Assembly: GCF_006439395.2 (NCBI RefSeq) | Contig: NZ_CP083950.1 | Coordinates: forward strand, 3,038,001-3,102,000 | DNA from: Mesorhizobium sp. B4-1-4 | GTDB taxonomy: Bacteria > Pseudomonadota > Alphaproteobacteria > Rhizobiales > Rhizobiaceae | Direction of reading: 5' to 3' | Length of the DNA stretch: 64,000 nt | Shown here: positions 35,594 through 44,479 of the stretch, in pieces | Numbering within the stretch: the stretch's first letter is position 1 | How the letters are laid out: every line of letters begins with the position of its first letter | Position numbers and translations under genes: made by a program | Notes under the pieces: model-generated | What the model was told of the DNA's origin: nothing | The model's database searches: none | Seen by the model: the letters and a program-made list of their open reading frames with translations, nothing else

Positions 35594-35690
35594 GGTTTTT
35601 CCTCCCAGATTACCCCGTAGGGTTTCGACAAAAGTCTTCCTGTTCCAGGCCCGCTCCTCACGGACTCAGCCGAAACAGCGCTTGGTTTCG

Positions 35691-36737
35691 TTATTCGGCC
35701 GGCATTCCAGACGCTGGATCGCCGCGGCCTTCCTGTCGGCCCCGTACCTTTTCCTTTTTCTTGCGAAAGCGGGTCTTCATGACTTCGTCGGCTTCCTTAC
35801 TTCCGTCGTGCCAAGTGCCGAACAGCTTATCGAGGGGCACAAGCCCGTCGCCGCCGTAATTCACCTCGAAGTATTTGTGGTGCAGGTAATGCACGTAAGA
35901 ATGGCTATCGAGATTGATCTTGTCGGTGATTTCAAACGTCTCGAAGCCGAGGTGGCCGTTGACCGCGCCGAAGCCCGCTCCATGCAGCGTGAAATAGGCG
36001 CAGACCGGGTTGGACGGGATCAACAGGTGCAGCCAGGCTTCGGCATGATAGAGGAAGCCCTCAACCGGATGCATCGACAGCGACGACCACGGGCTCGGAT
36101 TGATCGAATTGTGGTGGACCGAGTGCACCCATTTGTAGAGCGGAGGCCAATGGATCGCCCGGTGCAGGAAGAAGAAATAGACCTCATGCACGGCAGGCGC
36201 GATAAGCACCAGGAACGACAGGTAAAGCCAGTTCGTGGTCCATGGCAGCCAGACCGCCCAGCTGTTGGCATAGACCCACAACATCACGATCTCGACTACC
36301 GTCCACAGTGGTATGGTGACGAAAAACGAGCGGGCGAAATTGTCGATGTTCTGGCTTTGAAACCAGAACACGTCGGACCGCGCGTCTGAGGGAAATTTCG
36401 GATTGTACTTGAAGCGGTTCTGTTGTTTGCGCTGGACATAGTAGCGCAGCTCGAAGAAGCCGTAGAAAAGAAAAATCCCAGCGGCGTTGAGGCCGTACAG
36501 CCAAAGGTAGTTTAGCAGCGAAAGGCTCGCGAGGCTCTGCCAGCTCGGGATCAGCAGGTTGACCCAAATGAGCGACGTGGCGAGGTGGAAGGTATTCCAC
36601 GGCCAGAAGAATTCAGGAATCCAGGCCAAGACCTTTTTCGCATTGAACGGACGGTGCCAGATCGGTGCCGGCTCTGCCCGGCGATGGGGAGCCCAGTTGC
36701 CGCGCTTGTCGCGTGTTCCATACTGAAGGTCCTCCAT
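35691..36737 (-). CDS. Sterol desaturase / fatty acid hydroxylase superfamily protein
   Basis: A 348-aa integral membrane diiron oxygenase. Hydrophobic segments lie near residues 45-65, 75-97, 138-155 and 165-190. The His clusters are FFFLHRAIHW (about 188-197), KWVHSVHHNS (about 204-213) and YVHYLHHKYF (about 280-289), matching the HxxxH, HxxHH and HxxHH signature of the superfamily, with an added conserved FETFEITDK loop. Relatives hydroxylate or desaturate lipids, sterols, carotenoids or alkylglycerols. It is the first gene of the long operon with a sugar-type importer and the Rieske ferredoxin, an unusual setting. The start ATG at 36737 has GAGGAGG some 11 bp upstream. Confidence 0.9.
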   Translation of the reverse strand: MEDLQYGTRDKRGNWAPHRRAEPAPIWHRPFNAKKVLAWIPEFFWPWNTFHLATSLIWVNLLIPSWQSLASLSLLNYLWLYGLNAAGIFLFYGFFELRYYVQRKQQNRFKYNPKFPSDARSDVFWFQSQNIDNFARSFFVTIPLWTVVEIVMLWVYANSWAVWLPWTTNWLYLSFLVLIAPAVHEVYFFFLHRAIHWPPLYKWVHSVHHNSINPSPWSSLSMHPVEGFLYHAEAWLHLLIPSNPVCAYFTLHGAGFGAVNGHLGFETFEITDKINLDSHSYVHYLHHKYFEVNYGGDGLVPLDKLFGTWHDGSKEADEVMKTRFRKKKEKVRGRQEGRGDPASGMPAE

Positions 36738-36844
36738 CGTAACAGCGCCTCCTCACCCGGATCGGTCTGGTGACTGCGGGGTTCGACCCCGCCCTGGGGC
36801 TCAGCCGGCCGAGCCCTCGTTCGGCGCAATTCATATCGGAGGGT

Positions 36845-36914
36845 TGATATTCGGAGAAGGCAGAAATAATATCAGAATTGCATTTGTATCATTTAGTTTC
36901 AATCATGCTGATAC
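36845..36914. promoter_or_regulatory. Candidate LacI-type operators between hydroxylase operon and regulator
   Basis: The 192-bp divergent region has two inverted pairs: TGATAT (36845-36850) with ATATCA (36869-36874), and GTATCA (36886-36891) with TGATAC (36909-36914). All share a TGATAY core. Placed between the LacI gene and the eleven-gene operon, they are good operator candidates. The assignment is by inference. Confidence 0.5.
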
Positions 36915-36929
36915 AGGAATGGGCGTTCA

Positions 36930-37964
36930 ATGAAGCGGCCGACAATCCACGATCTCGCCATTGCGGCAGGCGTATCAGTGGCGACTGTGAACAGGATTTT
37001 GGGTGGCACCGTTTCCGTGCGGCCGAAAACAGTCCAACGCGTCCAGAGCGCTGCGGAAGAAATTGGCTTTTACGGGATCGGCGCAATCGACGATCGGGCC
37101 CGTAAGATATCGCCGCATTACCGATTGGGTTTCCTGCTCCAGCAGTCGACCCGTGACCTCTACCAGTTGTTCGGGAAGAAGATCGTTACCGCCTGTCGCG
37201 AGCGTCGGGACGAGGTCATCGAACCTGTCGTCGACTTCGTGGATATTTTGACGCCAGAGACGATCTCGAACCGCCTTATCGCGCTCGGCGAGGAATGCGA
37301 CGCCGTCGCGGTGGTCGCGGCGGATCACCCGATCATTGGCCAAGCCATCCGTTCCCTGAAGGAGATGGGAAAACCAGTTGTTTCCTACATCACGGATCAG
37401 TCGGCGCCTGAAAGGGCGGCCTATGTGGGCACGGACAACTGGAAGCTGGGGCGTACAGCTGCATTTTTGATTGCCCAAACCACCCACGGTCCTGGTCGAA
37501 TTGCGGTTTTCATTGGCAACCATCGATATCAGTGCCAGGACGTCTCAGACGCCAGCTTCCGTTCGTATTTGCGCGAACACGCTCCACGGCTCACGGTGGA
37601 GGAAAGCCGCCCAACCCACGAGGAATCGAATGAGGCTTACCGAATGGTCGCCGAGTTGCTTAAGACAACCGCCGATCTCGTGGGAATTCTGATCGTCGGC
37701 GGCGGAATTACCGGTGTCCTTCGTGCATTGAGAGAGGTCCCTTCGGAAAGGCGTTCGGGCATCAGGGTAGTATGCCGCGACATTGGTCCTGAGACTCGCA
37801 GGGGATTGTCGGAAGGGTTAATCACTGCAGCTCTCTGTCACCCGCTTGAGGCGACCTCCGCCCTTCTCGTGCAGACCATGATCGATGTCAGCGGACCACA
37901 AGCACCGCTCGCAACTCTTCAACGGTCCATACCGTTCGAAATAGTCACGCCGGAGAATATCTGA
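36930..37964 (+). CDS. LacI-family transcriptional regulator
   Basis: A 344-aa repressor. The LacI helix-turn-helix is residues 4-30 (TIHDLAIAAGVSVATVNRIL), followed by the hinge and a periplasmic-binding-like ligand domain (about 65-335). The ligand domain has YVGTDNWKLGRTAAFLI and ILIVGGGITGVLRALRE. The ATG at 36930 has AGGAATGGG upstream. It is divergent from the sterol-desaturase/sugar operon and is the obvious candidate regulator of it. The effector is probably the transported compound or an intermediate. Confidence 0.9.
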   Translation: MKRPTIHDLAIAAGVSVATVNRILGGTVSVRPKTVQRVQSAAEEIGFYGIGAIDDRARKISPHYRLGFLLQQSTRDLYQLFGKKIVTACRERRDEVIEPVVDFVDILTPETISNRLIALGEECDAVAVVAADHPIIGQAIRSLKEMGKPVVSYITDQSAPERAAYVGTDNWKLGRTAAFLIAQTTHGPGRIAVFIGNHRYQCQDVSDASFRSYLREHAPRLTVEESRPTHEESNEAYRMVAELLKTTADLVGILIVGGGITGVLRALREVPSERRSGIRVVCRDIGPETRRGLSEGLITAALCHPLEATSALLVQTMIDVSGPQAPLATLQRSIPFEIVTPENI

Positions 37965-38219
37965 GGGTGGCTGATAGGTCACACTCGGACATCTGATTAG
38001 GAGTCTGCTTTCAGGTGACATGCGAGCTGAGCTCAACGACCGAGATTGATGCCCCCAAAGCAGCCATGTCATCTCGCTCCGAAACCGGACTGGCGGCTTC
38101 TGGCCTGAGAGGTCCATGTCCGGACGTTCAGATCTTAAGGCTTGAGGCTGGAACCGGTCCAGTTGGAGATACATAGGGAACAACCGTGCAATGGTTGAAT
38201 TGTCGACGAGAGCACCGGA

Positions 38220-39122
38220 CTATCCGAGAGTTTGGCTCGCCAGAGCATAGGTCTTCGGCGTAGCCGAGCCGCCGACGGAGAAATCGGCGAGGCGTTTGCC
38301 CAGCGACATGGTCAGCACCGTATCGAAGACCGGCATTCCGGCGTTCGAGAGAAACGCGGCGAACTCGCCGCTGTCCATGTGGGTGTCGACCCGAAGGAAA
38401 GACCCCGAATGGTCGGCGACGTGCGGCCGCACGATAGCTACGGCGTCGGTATCGCTCTCGGCCACAACCGGTCCCACCACATGGCCGCGCCCGAACGGCC
38501 GGCAGAGCGCGAAGGCGCTCAGCCTGTCGCCCTTGAAAAGCCCATAGCCGGCCGAATGCGCGAAGAGCATTTCAATAAGCCGCGTCCGCTTCACGCCAAA
38601 GCCGGCCGCGTCGAGCGCGATCCCTGCCGGAATATCGCTTGCCGCCAAAGCCCGGATGTCGCCGCGCGCCCCCGGCTGACTATCCGTTGTTGGTATGCGG
38701 GCTATGCCCTGGTATTGATAGACGGTCTTCTCAGGCTGGAAGTCGAGCGAAAGGTAGAGCCGCCTTGCCGCCCTGGTCGCGTTGAGGCGCAGGTCGCGCC
38801 CGGCGACCTTCTCGAAGACCCGCTGCATCAGCCATTGCCCCGCACCGAGCGTCTGCAGTCGCGGCGAGGTGATGACCATTCCAACGGTCGCGAAATCGGC
38901 GCCATGCGCGAACCACATGGCCGAGCCCAGAACACGGCCAATCTCATCAAGCGCCACGAGCCCTTGCCCCACTTCGCGCAGGAACTGCCAGTCTTCGGCT
39001 CGGTGCGGCCATCCCACGGATAGGGAGTGCGCGTGCAACCGGTCGAGTTCGATGCCCTCGATGTCGCCGATGCGCATCAAGAAGGCATCGATTTTGAAAC
39101 TTCCGGACGGCTTCAATTTCAT
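38220..39122 (-). CDS. GNAT acetyltransferase, paralogue 1
   Basis: A 300-aa protein with an N-terminal GNAT fold (about residues 15-140; MVITSPRLQTLGAGQWLM is the acetyl-CoA-binding region) and a second C-terminal GNAT-like domain (about 155-290). The second domain carries FALCRPFGRGHVVGPVVA and FLRVDTHMDSGEF, and the protein ends ALASQTLG. The same C-terminal signatures occur in the protein at 48239-49078, so the two are paralogues. The first start is ATG 39122; ATG 39077 is an alternative. It is divergent from the ArgE-type deacetylase operon and could acetylate the amine that the operon later deacetylates. Confidence 0.85.
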   Translation of the reverse strand: MKLKPSGSFKIDAFLMRIGDIEGIELDRLHAHSLSVGWPHRAEDWQFLREVGQGLVALDEIGRVLGSAMWFAHGADFATVGMVITSPRLQTLGAGQWLMQRVFEKVAGRDLRLNATRAARRLYLSLDFQPEKTVYQYQGIARIPTTDSQPGARGDIRALAASDIPAGIALDAAGFGVKRTRLIEMLFAHSAGYGLFKGDRLSAFALCRPFGRGHVVGPVVAESDTDAVAIVRPHVADHSGSFLRVDTHMDSGEFAAFLSNAGMPVFDTVLTMSLGKRLADFSVGGSATPKTYALASQTLG

Positions 39123-39355
39123 GCCTCAGAACGATTGCATAACGGGTGACACACAATGGCCGCCCGCCCCCTGCCAACGCTAGACAACCAGGTCGATACG
39201 ATTTGCTCGAAAGGCGCGCGCCAACGCAAGATTCGACTGAAACATTTCCGCTTTCAGCACGCAATCGCGAAAGAAGCCGCACATGCTGTTCCAAGTTGTT
39301 GCAGCATACAGTCGACGGTATCCATCCGGCGACCCGAAATCCGTTGAGGGCTGGA
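39123..39355. promoter_or_regulatory. Divergent promoter region, GNAT 1 and deacetylase operon
   Basis: A 233-bp spacer between divergent genes must hold both promoters. No strong core promoter or operator was identified, and no small gene is evident. Confidence 0.35.
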
Positions 39356-40480
39356 ATGGACGTCTTTGATATCCTCGACCGTCTCGTCGCCTTTCCATCG
39401 GTCGCTGGCAAACCCAACGGTCGTATCGCCGGCTGGATCGAGACCTATCTCATGGAACATGGGACGCAGGTCACCGTCCTCCCCGGACCGGAAGGCGATC
39501 GTTCCAATCTTTTCGCGACGATCGGCCCTGCTGATGTCCCCGGCTACATACTGTCCGGCCACATGGACGTCGTCCCCGCCGCCGAGCCGCAATGGACCTC
39601 GGCCCCTTTCGCGCTACGTCAGGAGGGCGAAAGGCTCTACGGACGTGGCACCACCGACATGAAAGGGTTTCTGGCCGCGGGGCTCGCGGCCGTACCTGCA
39701 CTGAGGGGACTGCGCCTCGCCAGGCCGATCCATCTCGCCTTCTCCTATGACGAGGAGGTGGGGTGCCGCGGCGTTCCGCATCTGATTGCCCGCCTGCCTG
39801 CCCTTTGCGCGAAGCCGCTCGGCGTCATCGTCGGCGAGCCGAGCGCCATGCGCGCCGTGTGCGGCCACAAGGGCAAGGCAGCCGCCCGCGTAACGATCAA
39901 CGGGCGCTCCGGCCATTCCTCGCGGCCCGATCTCGGACTCAACGCTATCCACGCCATGGCCGGGGCGCTGAGCGCGGCCGTGAGCGAAGCCGAGCGGTTG
40001 ACGCATGGTCCGTTCGACCCTGCCTTCGAGCCGCCCTACTCCTCGCTGCAGGCGGGCGTGGTGGCAGGCGGACAGTCAGTCAACATCATTCCCGACACCT
40101 GCACTTTGGACCTGGAGGCGCGCGCCATACCCGGCGTCGATCCGGCCAGCCTGCTTGCGCCCGTCAAAGCGCAGGCAGAGGTCCTTGCGGCCGACGGCTT
40201 CCGGATCGAATGGACGCCGATCAGCGCCTATCCGGCGCTGTCGCTTCCGCGAGACGCGGCGCTGGCGACCCTGATGGGCGAGTTGACCGGCGAAGCGCCG
40301 CTCGGCGCCGTCAGCTACGGCACGGAGGCCGGCCTGTACCAAGCCGCCGGCTTCGACGCGATCATCTGCGGCCCAGGCGACATTGGCCGCGCCCACAAGC
40401 CGGACGAGTACATCCTTGCGAGCGAACTCGCCGCCTGCCAGCGATTGATCGGGGCGCTGGGCACGCGCTGCGCGTCGTGA
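39356..40480 (+). CDS. M20 deacetylase, ArgE-like
   Basis: A 374-aa dizinc hydrolase of the acetylornithine deacetylase group. Metal and catalytic positions are visible: SGHMDVVPA near residue 68, RGTTDMKG near 100, the catalytic Glu pair in YDEEVGCRG near 134, VGEPSA near 160 and the last His in RAHKPDEYI near 350. Known members remove N-acetyl or related groups from amino acids. It heads a six-gene operon, with a GhrA-like gene 13 bp downstream. The ATG at 39356 gives the standard N-terminus. Confidence 0.87.
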   Translation: MDVFDILDRLVAFPSVAGKPNGRIAGWIETYLMEHGTQVTVLPGPEGDRSNLFATIGPADVPGYILSGHMDVVPAAEPQWTSAPFALRQEGERLYGRGTTDMKGFLAAGLAAVPALRGLRLARPIHLAFSYDEEVGCRGVPHLIARLPALCAKPLGVIVGEPSAMRAVCGHKGKAAARVTINGRSGHSSRPDLGLNAIHAMAGALSAAVSEAERLTHGPFDPAFEPPYSSLQAGVVAGGQSVNIIPDTCTLDLEARAIPGVDPASLLAPVKAQAEVLAADGFRIEWTPISAYPALSLPRDAALATLMGELTGEAPLGAVSYGTEAGLYQAAGFDAIICGPGDIGRAHKPDEYILASELAACQRLIGALGTRCAS

Positions 40481-40493
40481 CGAGGCAACCACG

Positions 40494-41417
40494 ATGACAT
40501 TCCTGTTCAATTCCGATGCGCGCCGCGGTGCCGTCTTCGCCGAGGCGTTCGCGGGGGAACTACCGGACGTCCCCTTCACGATCGATGCCGCAACAGTCGA
40601 TCCCGACGCCGTGCGTTACCTGATCAGCTGGACCGTGCCGGACAACCTCGCCCGCTACAGGAACCTGGAAATCCTGTTTTCCATCGGCGCCGGCGTCGAC
40701 CAGTTTCGCCTCGATGCGGTGCCTCAAAACGTGAAGGTCGTGCGTATGATCGAGGAAGGCATCGCGCGCATGATGCAGGAATATGTGACGCTGGCCGTGC
40801 TCGCGCTCCACCGCAACCTGCCGGCCTATCTGGCGCAGCAGCGCGCCGGCCAGTGGAACGATATCGCGCAACTTCAGGCCCGGTCGCGCCGGGTCGGCGT
40901 GCTCGGCCTCGGACAGCTTGGCCAGGCCGTCCTGGACAGGTTGAAGCCCTTCGGATTCCCGCTTGCCGGCTGGAGCCGCTCGCCGCGACGGATCGAGGGC
41001 GTTACCTGTAATCATGGCGAGCTCGGGCTGGAACAGATGCTCGCGGCCAGCGACATACTGGTCTGCCTGCTGCCGCTGACCGAGGAGACGCGTGGGTTCC
41101 TCAATGCCGACCTGTTCGCGAGATTGCCCAAGGGCGCGGCTCTCGTCCACACTGGGCGCGGACCGCAGCTCGACCATGAAGCGCTTGTCGCCGCGCTGGA
41201 CAGCGGCCATCTGTCGTCGGCGATGATTGACGTGACGGATCCCGAGCCGCTGTCCGCTGGCCATCCGTTCTGGTCGCATCCGAAGATCATCCTGACCCCG
41301 CATGTCGCCAGCGTCACCCAGCCCGCGACTGCCGCGCGCGCCGTAATCGACAACATCAGGCGCCACCGCGCCGGACTCGATCCCATCGGGCTCGTCGACC
41401 GCTCGCGCGGCTATTAA
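40494..41417 (+). CDS. D-2-hydroxyacid dehydrogenase, GhrA-like
   Basis: A 307-aa NAD(P)-dependent dehydrogenase of the glyoxylate/hydroxypyruvate reductase A type. The Rossmann motif is [13 protein letters not shown] near residue 138. The catalytic triad is the Arg in [10 protein letters not shown], the Glu in [13 protein letters not shown] and the His in LTPHVAS. It probably reduces a 2-oxo acid made in the pathway or oxidises a hydroxy acid. It is in operon with the deacetylase gene (13 bp) and the cupin gene (24 bp). Confidence 0.88.
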   Translation: MTFLFNSDARRGAVFAEAFAGELPDVPFTIDAATVDPDAVRYLISWTVPDNLARYRNLEILFSIGAGVDQFRLDAVPQNVKVVRMIEEGIARMMQEYVTLAVLALHRNLPAYLAQQRAGQWNDIAQLQARSRRVGVLGLGQLGQAVLDRLKPFGFPLAGWSRSPRRIEGVTCNHGELGLEQMLAASDILVCLLPLTEETRGFLNADLFARLPKGAALVHTGRGPQLDHEALVAALDSGHLSSAMIDVTDPEPLSAGHPFWSHPKIILTPHVASVTQPATAARAVIDNIRRHRAGLDPIGLVDRSRGY

Positions 41418-41441
41418 AACCTCAACTGGAAGGACTATACC

Positions 41442-41795
41442 TTGCTCCTGCTCAAGACCGTCGACACCAATCCAGCCTTTTCACCGCGCGAATCCAAGGC
41501 GTTGCCCGAACGGCTGATTGCCGGCAATCCCGCCTTCAAGACCTGGGCACAGGACGTGGCCAGGGACGACCTCGTCCATACCGGCATCTGGGAGGCGACG
41601 CCTGGGGAGACGCGCTCGATCAAGGGGGAGACCTTCGAGTTCTGTCACATCCTCTCCGGCATGGTCGAAATCACCCCCGACGGCGGCAAGCCGGTGACCT
41701 ACCGCGCCGGCGACAGCTTTGTGATGAAGCCTGGCTTCACCGGAGTTTGGAAGACCATCGAAACGGTGCGCAAGATCTACGTAACCGTGGGGTAG
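41442..41795 (+). CDS. Cupin-domain protein
   Basis: A 117-aa single cupin (DUF861-like, EutQ/RmlC fold). The motifs are GIWEATPGETRS...EFCHILSGMVEITPDGG near residues 45-75 and YRAGDSFVMKPGFTGVWKT near 85-105. The usual His cluster is reduced, so an enzymatic or sensory role is uncertain. The start is TTG at 41442, supported by GGAAGGA 7 bp upstream; no ATG or GTG is available near the N-terminus. Confidence 0.8.
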   Translation: MLLLKTVDTNPAFSPRESKALPERLIAGNPAFKTWAQDVARDDLVHTGIWEATPGETRSIKGETFEFCHILSGMVEITPDGGKPVTYRAGDSFVMKPGFTGVWKTIETVRKIYVTVG

Positions 41796-41850
41796 AGGGC
41801 GTGGGCGACAGGCGCCGACCTGCGCGGAAGATTTTGCCGTCCCCCGCGCC

Positions 41851-41904
41851 CAGCACGCAACATTCGTCGGCGACGGGCCGCCGAACAGCGCAAGCTGCGT
41901 GCTG
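41851..41904 (+). repeat. Inverted repeat between cupin and aldehyde dehydrogenase genes
   Basis: CAGCACGCA (41851-41859) and TGCGTGCTG (41896-41904) form perfect 9-bp arms with 36 nt between. The 150-bp gap between the cupin and aldehyde dehydrogenase genes is the widest in this operon. It could be an mRNA stem or an internal operator. Confidence 0.45.
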
Positions 41905-41945
41905 GCACGCGCTACGCTCCGGTCAATGCAGGAAAGTGGTCGCCC

Positions 41946-43409
41946 ATGAGCCTAAGCTTCGATCCGGATACAGTTCCCTTCCCCGTTGGGCATTTCATTG
42001 GCGGAGAGCTGATCGCGGCCGAGGGTGCGATCGAGATGCGCCGACCGTCTGACGGCAAGTCATACACCGCCTGCCCCATTGCCGGCAGCGACATCGTCGC
42101 CCGCGCGGTAGAGAGCGCCAAAGCCGCACTGAAGTCCAGCAACTGGGGCGGCATTCGGCCTCGCGAACGCACCAAGGCGCTCCAGGCCTGGGCAGACCTG
42201 ATCGAGGTGGAAGCCGAAACGCTCGCCAGGATCGAGGCCATGAGCTCGACCCGGCCCGTGGGACAGCTCATCGCCGGCGACATCGCCGTCACCGCCGAGC
42301 AGATCCGCTTCTTCGCCGAGTTCGCCGACAAGGAAGGCAGCGAGCTCGTGCCGACCGACGATGCCAGCCTCGGCATGATCATGAGCGAACCCTATGGCGT
42401 GGTCGGCGCGATCACACCGTGGAACTTTCCCATTTCCATGGCCGGCTGGAAGCTCGGCCCGGCGCTGGCCGCCGGCAATGCCGTCGTGCTGAAGCCCTCC
42501 GAGATGACGCCCTTCTCGGCAGTCTACATGGCGCAGCTCGCCGTCAGAGCAGGCTTGCCGGCCGGGCTCATAAACATCGTGCTCGGCGACGGCCCGACGA
42601 CCGGCACGGTGCTCACCGGCCATCCAGAGATCGCCAAGGTCAGCTTCACCGGCTCGACCCGCGCCGGCTCGGCCATCATGGAGAATGTCGCGCGCACCGG
42701 CGTCAAGCCGATGACGCTGGAGCTCGGCGGCAAAAGCCCGCAGCTCGTCTTTGCGGATGCCGATCTCGACAAGGCGGCGACAGCGATCGCCGGCAGCGTC
42801 ACCTTCAACGCCGGCCAGGCCTGCGTCGCCGGCACGCGCCTGATTGTCGAGAAGACCGTTGCGGACAGGCTGACGGCCGCGATTCTGGAGCGGATGAAGG
42901 CGGTGCGCCCGGGCCCTACCTGGGACGAGGCGACGCACTATTCGCCCATTATCTCAGACAGGCAACGGACACGTGTCGATGGCATCGTGCGAGCCGCCAT
43001 CGAGGCCGGCGGCGAATGCCTGACCGGCGGCGGGGCGATGGAGAACCCCGGCTATTTCTACGAGCCGACGCTGATTGCCAATGTCGACCAGGCCAATCCG
43101 GCGATCGTCGAGGAGATCTTCGGTCCGGTCCTGACCGTCCAGACCTTCGAGACCGAGGACGAGGCGCTGGCGCTCTCCAGCCATCCGACCTACGGCTTGG
43201 CTTCCGGCCTGTTCACCGCCGACCTGTCCCGCACGATCCGCATCGCGCGCAAGCTCGAAGCGGGCACCGTCTGGGTCAACCGCTACAGCCGCTCGCGCGA
43301 CCACATCCTGCCGACCGGCGGCTACAAACGCTCCGGCATCGGCAAGGACCTTGGCCGCGAGGCCTATCTCGCCAATCGCAGGACCAAAAGCGTCCTGGTC
43401 AGCCTCTAG
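41946..43409 (+). CDS. NAD(P)-dependent aldehyde dehydrogenase (first)
   Basis: A 487-aa aldehyde dehydrogenase. Cofactor and catalytic positions are ITPWNFPISMAGWK near residue 155, FTGSTRAGSAIM near 235, the general-base Glu in LELGGKSPQLVF near 258 and the nucleophile Cys in NAGQACVAGTRL near 290. The length is normal. In this operon it probably oxidises an aldehyde produced by amine oxidation or transamination. It shares about 40% of residues, by eye, with the second aldehyde dehydrogenase at 44480-45937, so the two are distinct enzymes. Confidence 0.9.
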   Translation: MSLSFDPDTVPFPVGHFIGGELIAAEGAIEMRRPSDGKSYTACPIAGSDIVARAVESAKAALKSSNWGGIRPRERTKALQAWADLIEVEAETLARIEAMSSTRPVGQLIAGDIAVTAEQIRFFAEFADKEGSELVPTDDASLGMIMSEPYGVVGAITPWNFPISMAGWKLGPALAAGNAVVLKPSEMTPFSAVYMAQLAVRAGLPAGLINIVLGDGPTTGTVLTGHPEIAKVSFTGSTRAGSAIMENVARTGVKPMTLELGGKSPQLVFADADLDKAATAIAGSVTFNAGQACVAGTRLIVEKTVADRLTAAILERMKAVRPGPTWDEATHYSPIISDRQRTRVDGIVRAAIEAGGECLTGGGAMENPGYFYEPTLIANVDQANPAIVEEIFGPVLTVQTFETEDEALALSSHPTYGLASGLFTADLSRTIRIARKLEAGTVWVNRYSRSRDHILPTGGYKRSGIGKDLGREAYLANRRTKSVLVSL

Positions 43410-43413
43410 AGAG

Positions 43414-44463
43414 ATGCCGATGAAGTCCTATTCGATCGCCCTGATCCCCGGTGACGGCATCGGCAGCGATGTGACCGCCGCCGCGTGGACGGTGCTGGAA
43501 ACGGTGGCCACGCAGTCCGGCTTTGCGCTAGGGGCAACCGAATTTCCCTGGTCATGCAAATTCTACAAGGAAACCGGCCGCATGATGCCGGCGGATGGCA
43601 TTGAGACCCTGCGCGGCTTCGACGCCATCCTGCTCGGCGCGGTCGGCTGGCCGGCGGAGGTGCCGGATTCCGTCTCGCTCCACGGCCTGCTGCTGCCAAT
43701 TCGCAAGGCATTCGTGCAGTACGCCAACATACGGCCGCACCGCCTGCTTCCCGGCGTCACGGGACCGTTACGGGCGGAAAACTTTGACATCCTATGCATC
43801 CGCGAGAACACCGAAGGCGAATATTCCGGCGCCGGCGGGCGCGTGCATCAAGGCACTGCGGACGAGGTCGCCGTAGAGACCTCGATCTTCACCCGCGCCG
43901 GCGTGGAGCGCATCCTTCGCTTCGGCTTCGAGCAGGCACGGGCACGGCGGGGCAAGCTTGCCTCCGTCACAAAATCCAATGCGCAGAAATATTCTATGGT
44001 GTTCTGGGACGAGATCACGCGAAAGCTCGCCGCGGAATACTCCGACGTCGCCGTGACCAGCTATCATGTCGATGCGCTTGCCGCGCGCATGATCATGGCA
44101 CCGGAAAGTCTGGACGTGGTCGTCGCGTCCAATCTCTTCGGTGACATCCTGACCGATATCGGCGCAGCGATCCAGGGCGGGCTGGGCTACGCCGCCTCCG
44201 CCAACATCAACCCCGACCGCTCGGCGCCATCCATGTTCGAGCCGGTGCACGGCTCCGCGCCTGACATCGCCCATCTCGGCATCGCCAATCCGATCGCCGC
44301 CATCTGGTCCGGCGCCATGATGCTCGATCATCTCGGCGAAAAGGCTGCGGGCGGCCGCGTCATGAAGGCGCTCGAGGCGACGACCGCCAGAGGCATCGGC
44401 ACCATTGCCGGCAAGGACCGGACGGAGGCCATCACGGCCACCGTCATCGCGGCACTCACCTGA
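43414..44463 (+). CDS. Tartrate/D-malate/isopropylmalate dehydrogenase family, TtuC-like
   Basis: A 349-aa beta-decarboxylating dehydrogenase. Signatures are LIPGDGIGSDVTAAA at the start, RENTEGEYSG near residue 130, SVTKSNAQKYSMVFW near 185, the metal Asp pair in NLFGDILTDIGAAIQGGLG near 240 and EPVHGSAPDIAHLG near 275. The short HGLLLPIRKAFVQYANIRP loop places it nearer the TtuC/DmlA group than LeuB. The start is ATG 43414; ATG 43420 is an alternative. It lies 4 bp past the preceding stop. Substrate could be D-malate or tartrate. Confidence 0.88.
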   Translation: MPMKSYSIALIPGDGIGSDVTAAAWTVLETVATQSGFALGATEFPWSCKFYKETGRMMPADGIETLRGFDAILLGAVGWPAEVPDSVSLHGLLLPIRKAFVQYANIRPHRLLPGVTGPLRAENFDILCIRENTEGEYSGAGGRVHQGTADEVAVETSIFTRAGVERILRFGFEQARARRGKLASVTKSNAQKYSMVFWDEITRKLAAEYSDVAVTSYHVDALAARMIMAPESLDVVVASNLFGDILTDIGAAIQGGLGYAASANINPDRSAPSMFEPVHGSAPDIAHLGIANPIAAIWSGAMMLDHLGEKAAGGRVMKALEATTARGIGTIAGKDRTEAITATVIAALT

Positions 44464-44479
44464 TTGCAAGGTCTTTTCG

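Noticed and set aside
36776..36792. GCGGGG-TTCGA-CCCCGC palindrome resembling a tRNA T-arm upstream of the hydroxylase operon
   Set aside because: No matching acceptor stem, D-arm or anticodon arm can be built on either strand, so it is not called as a tRNA or attachment site.
37965..38219. Open frame of about 120 aa on the minus strand between LacI and GNAT 1
   Set aside because: It has no ribosome site, overlaps the end of the LacI gene and shows no family signature.
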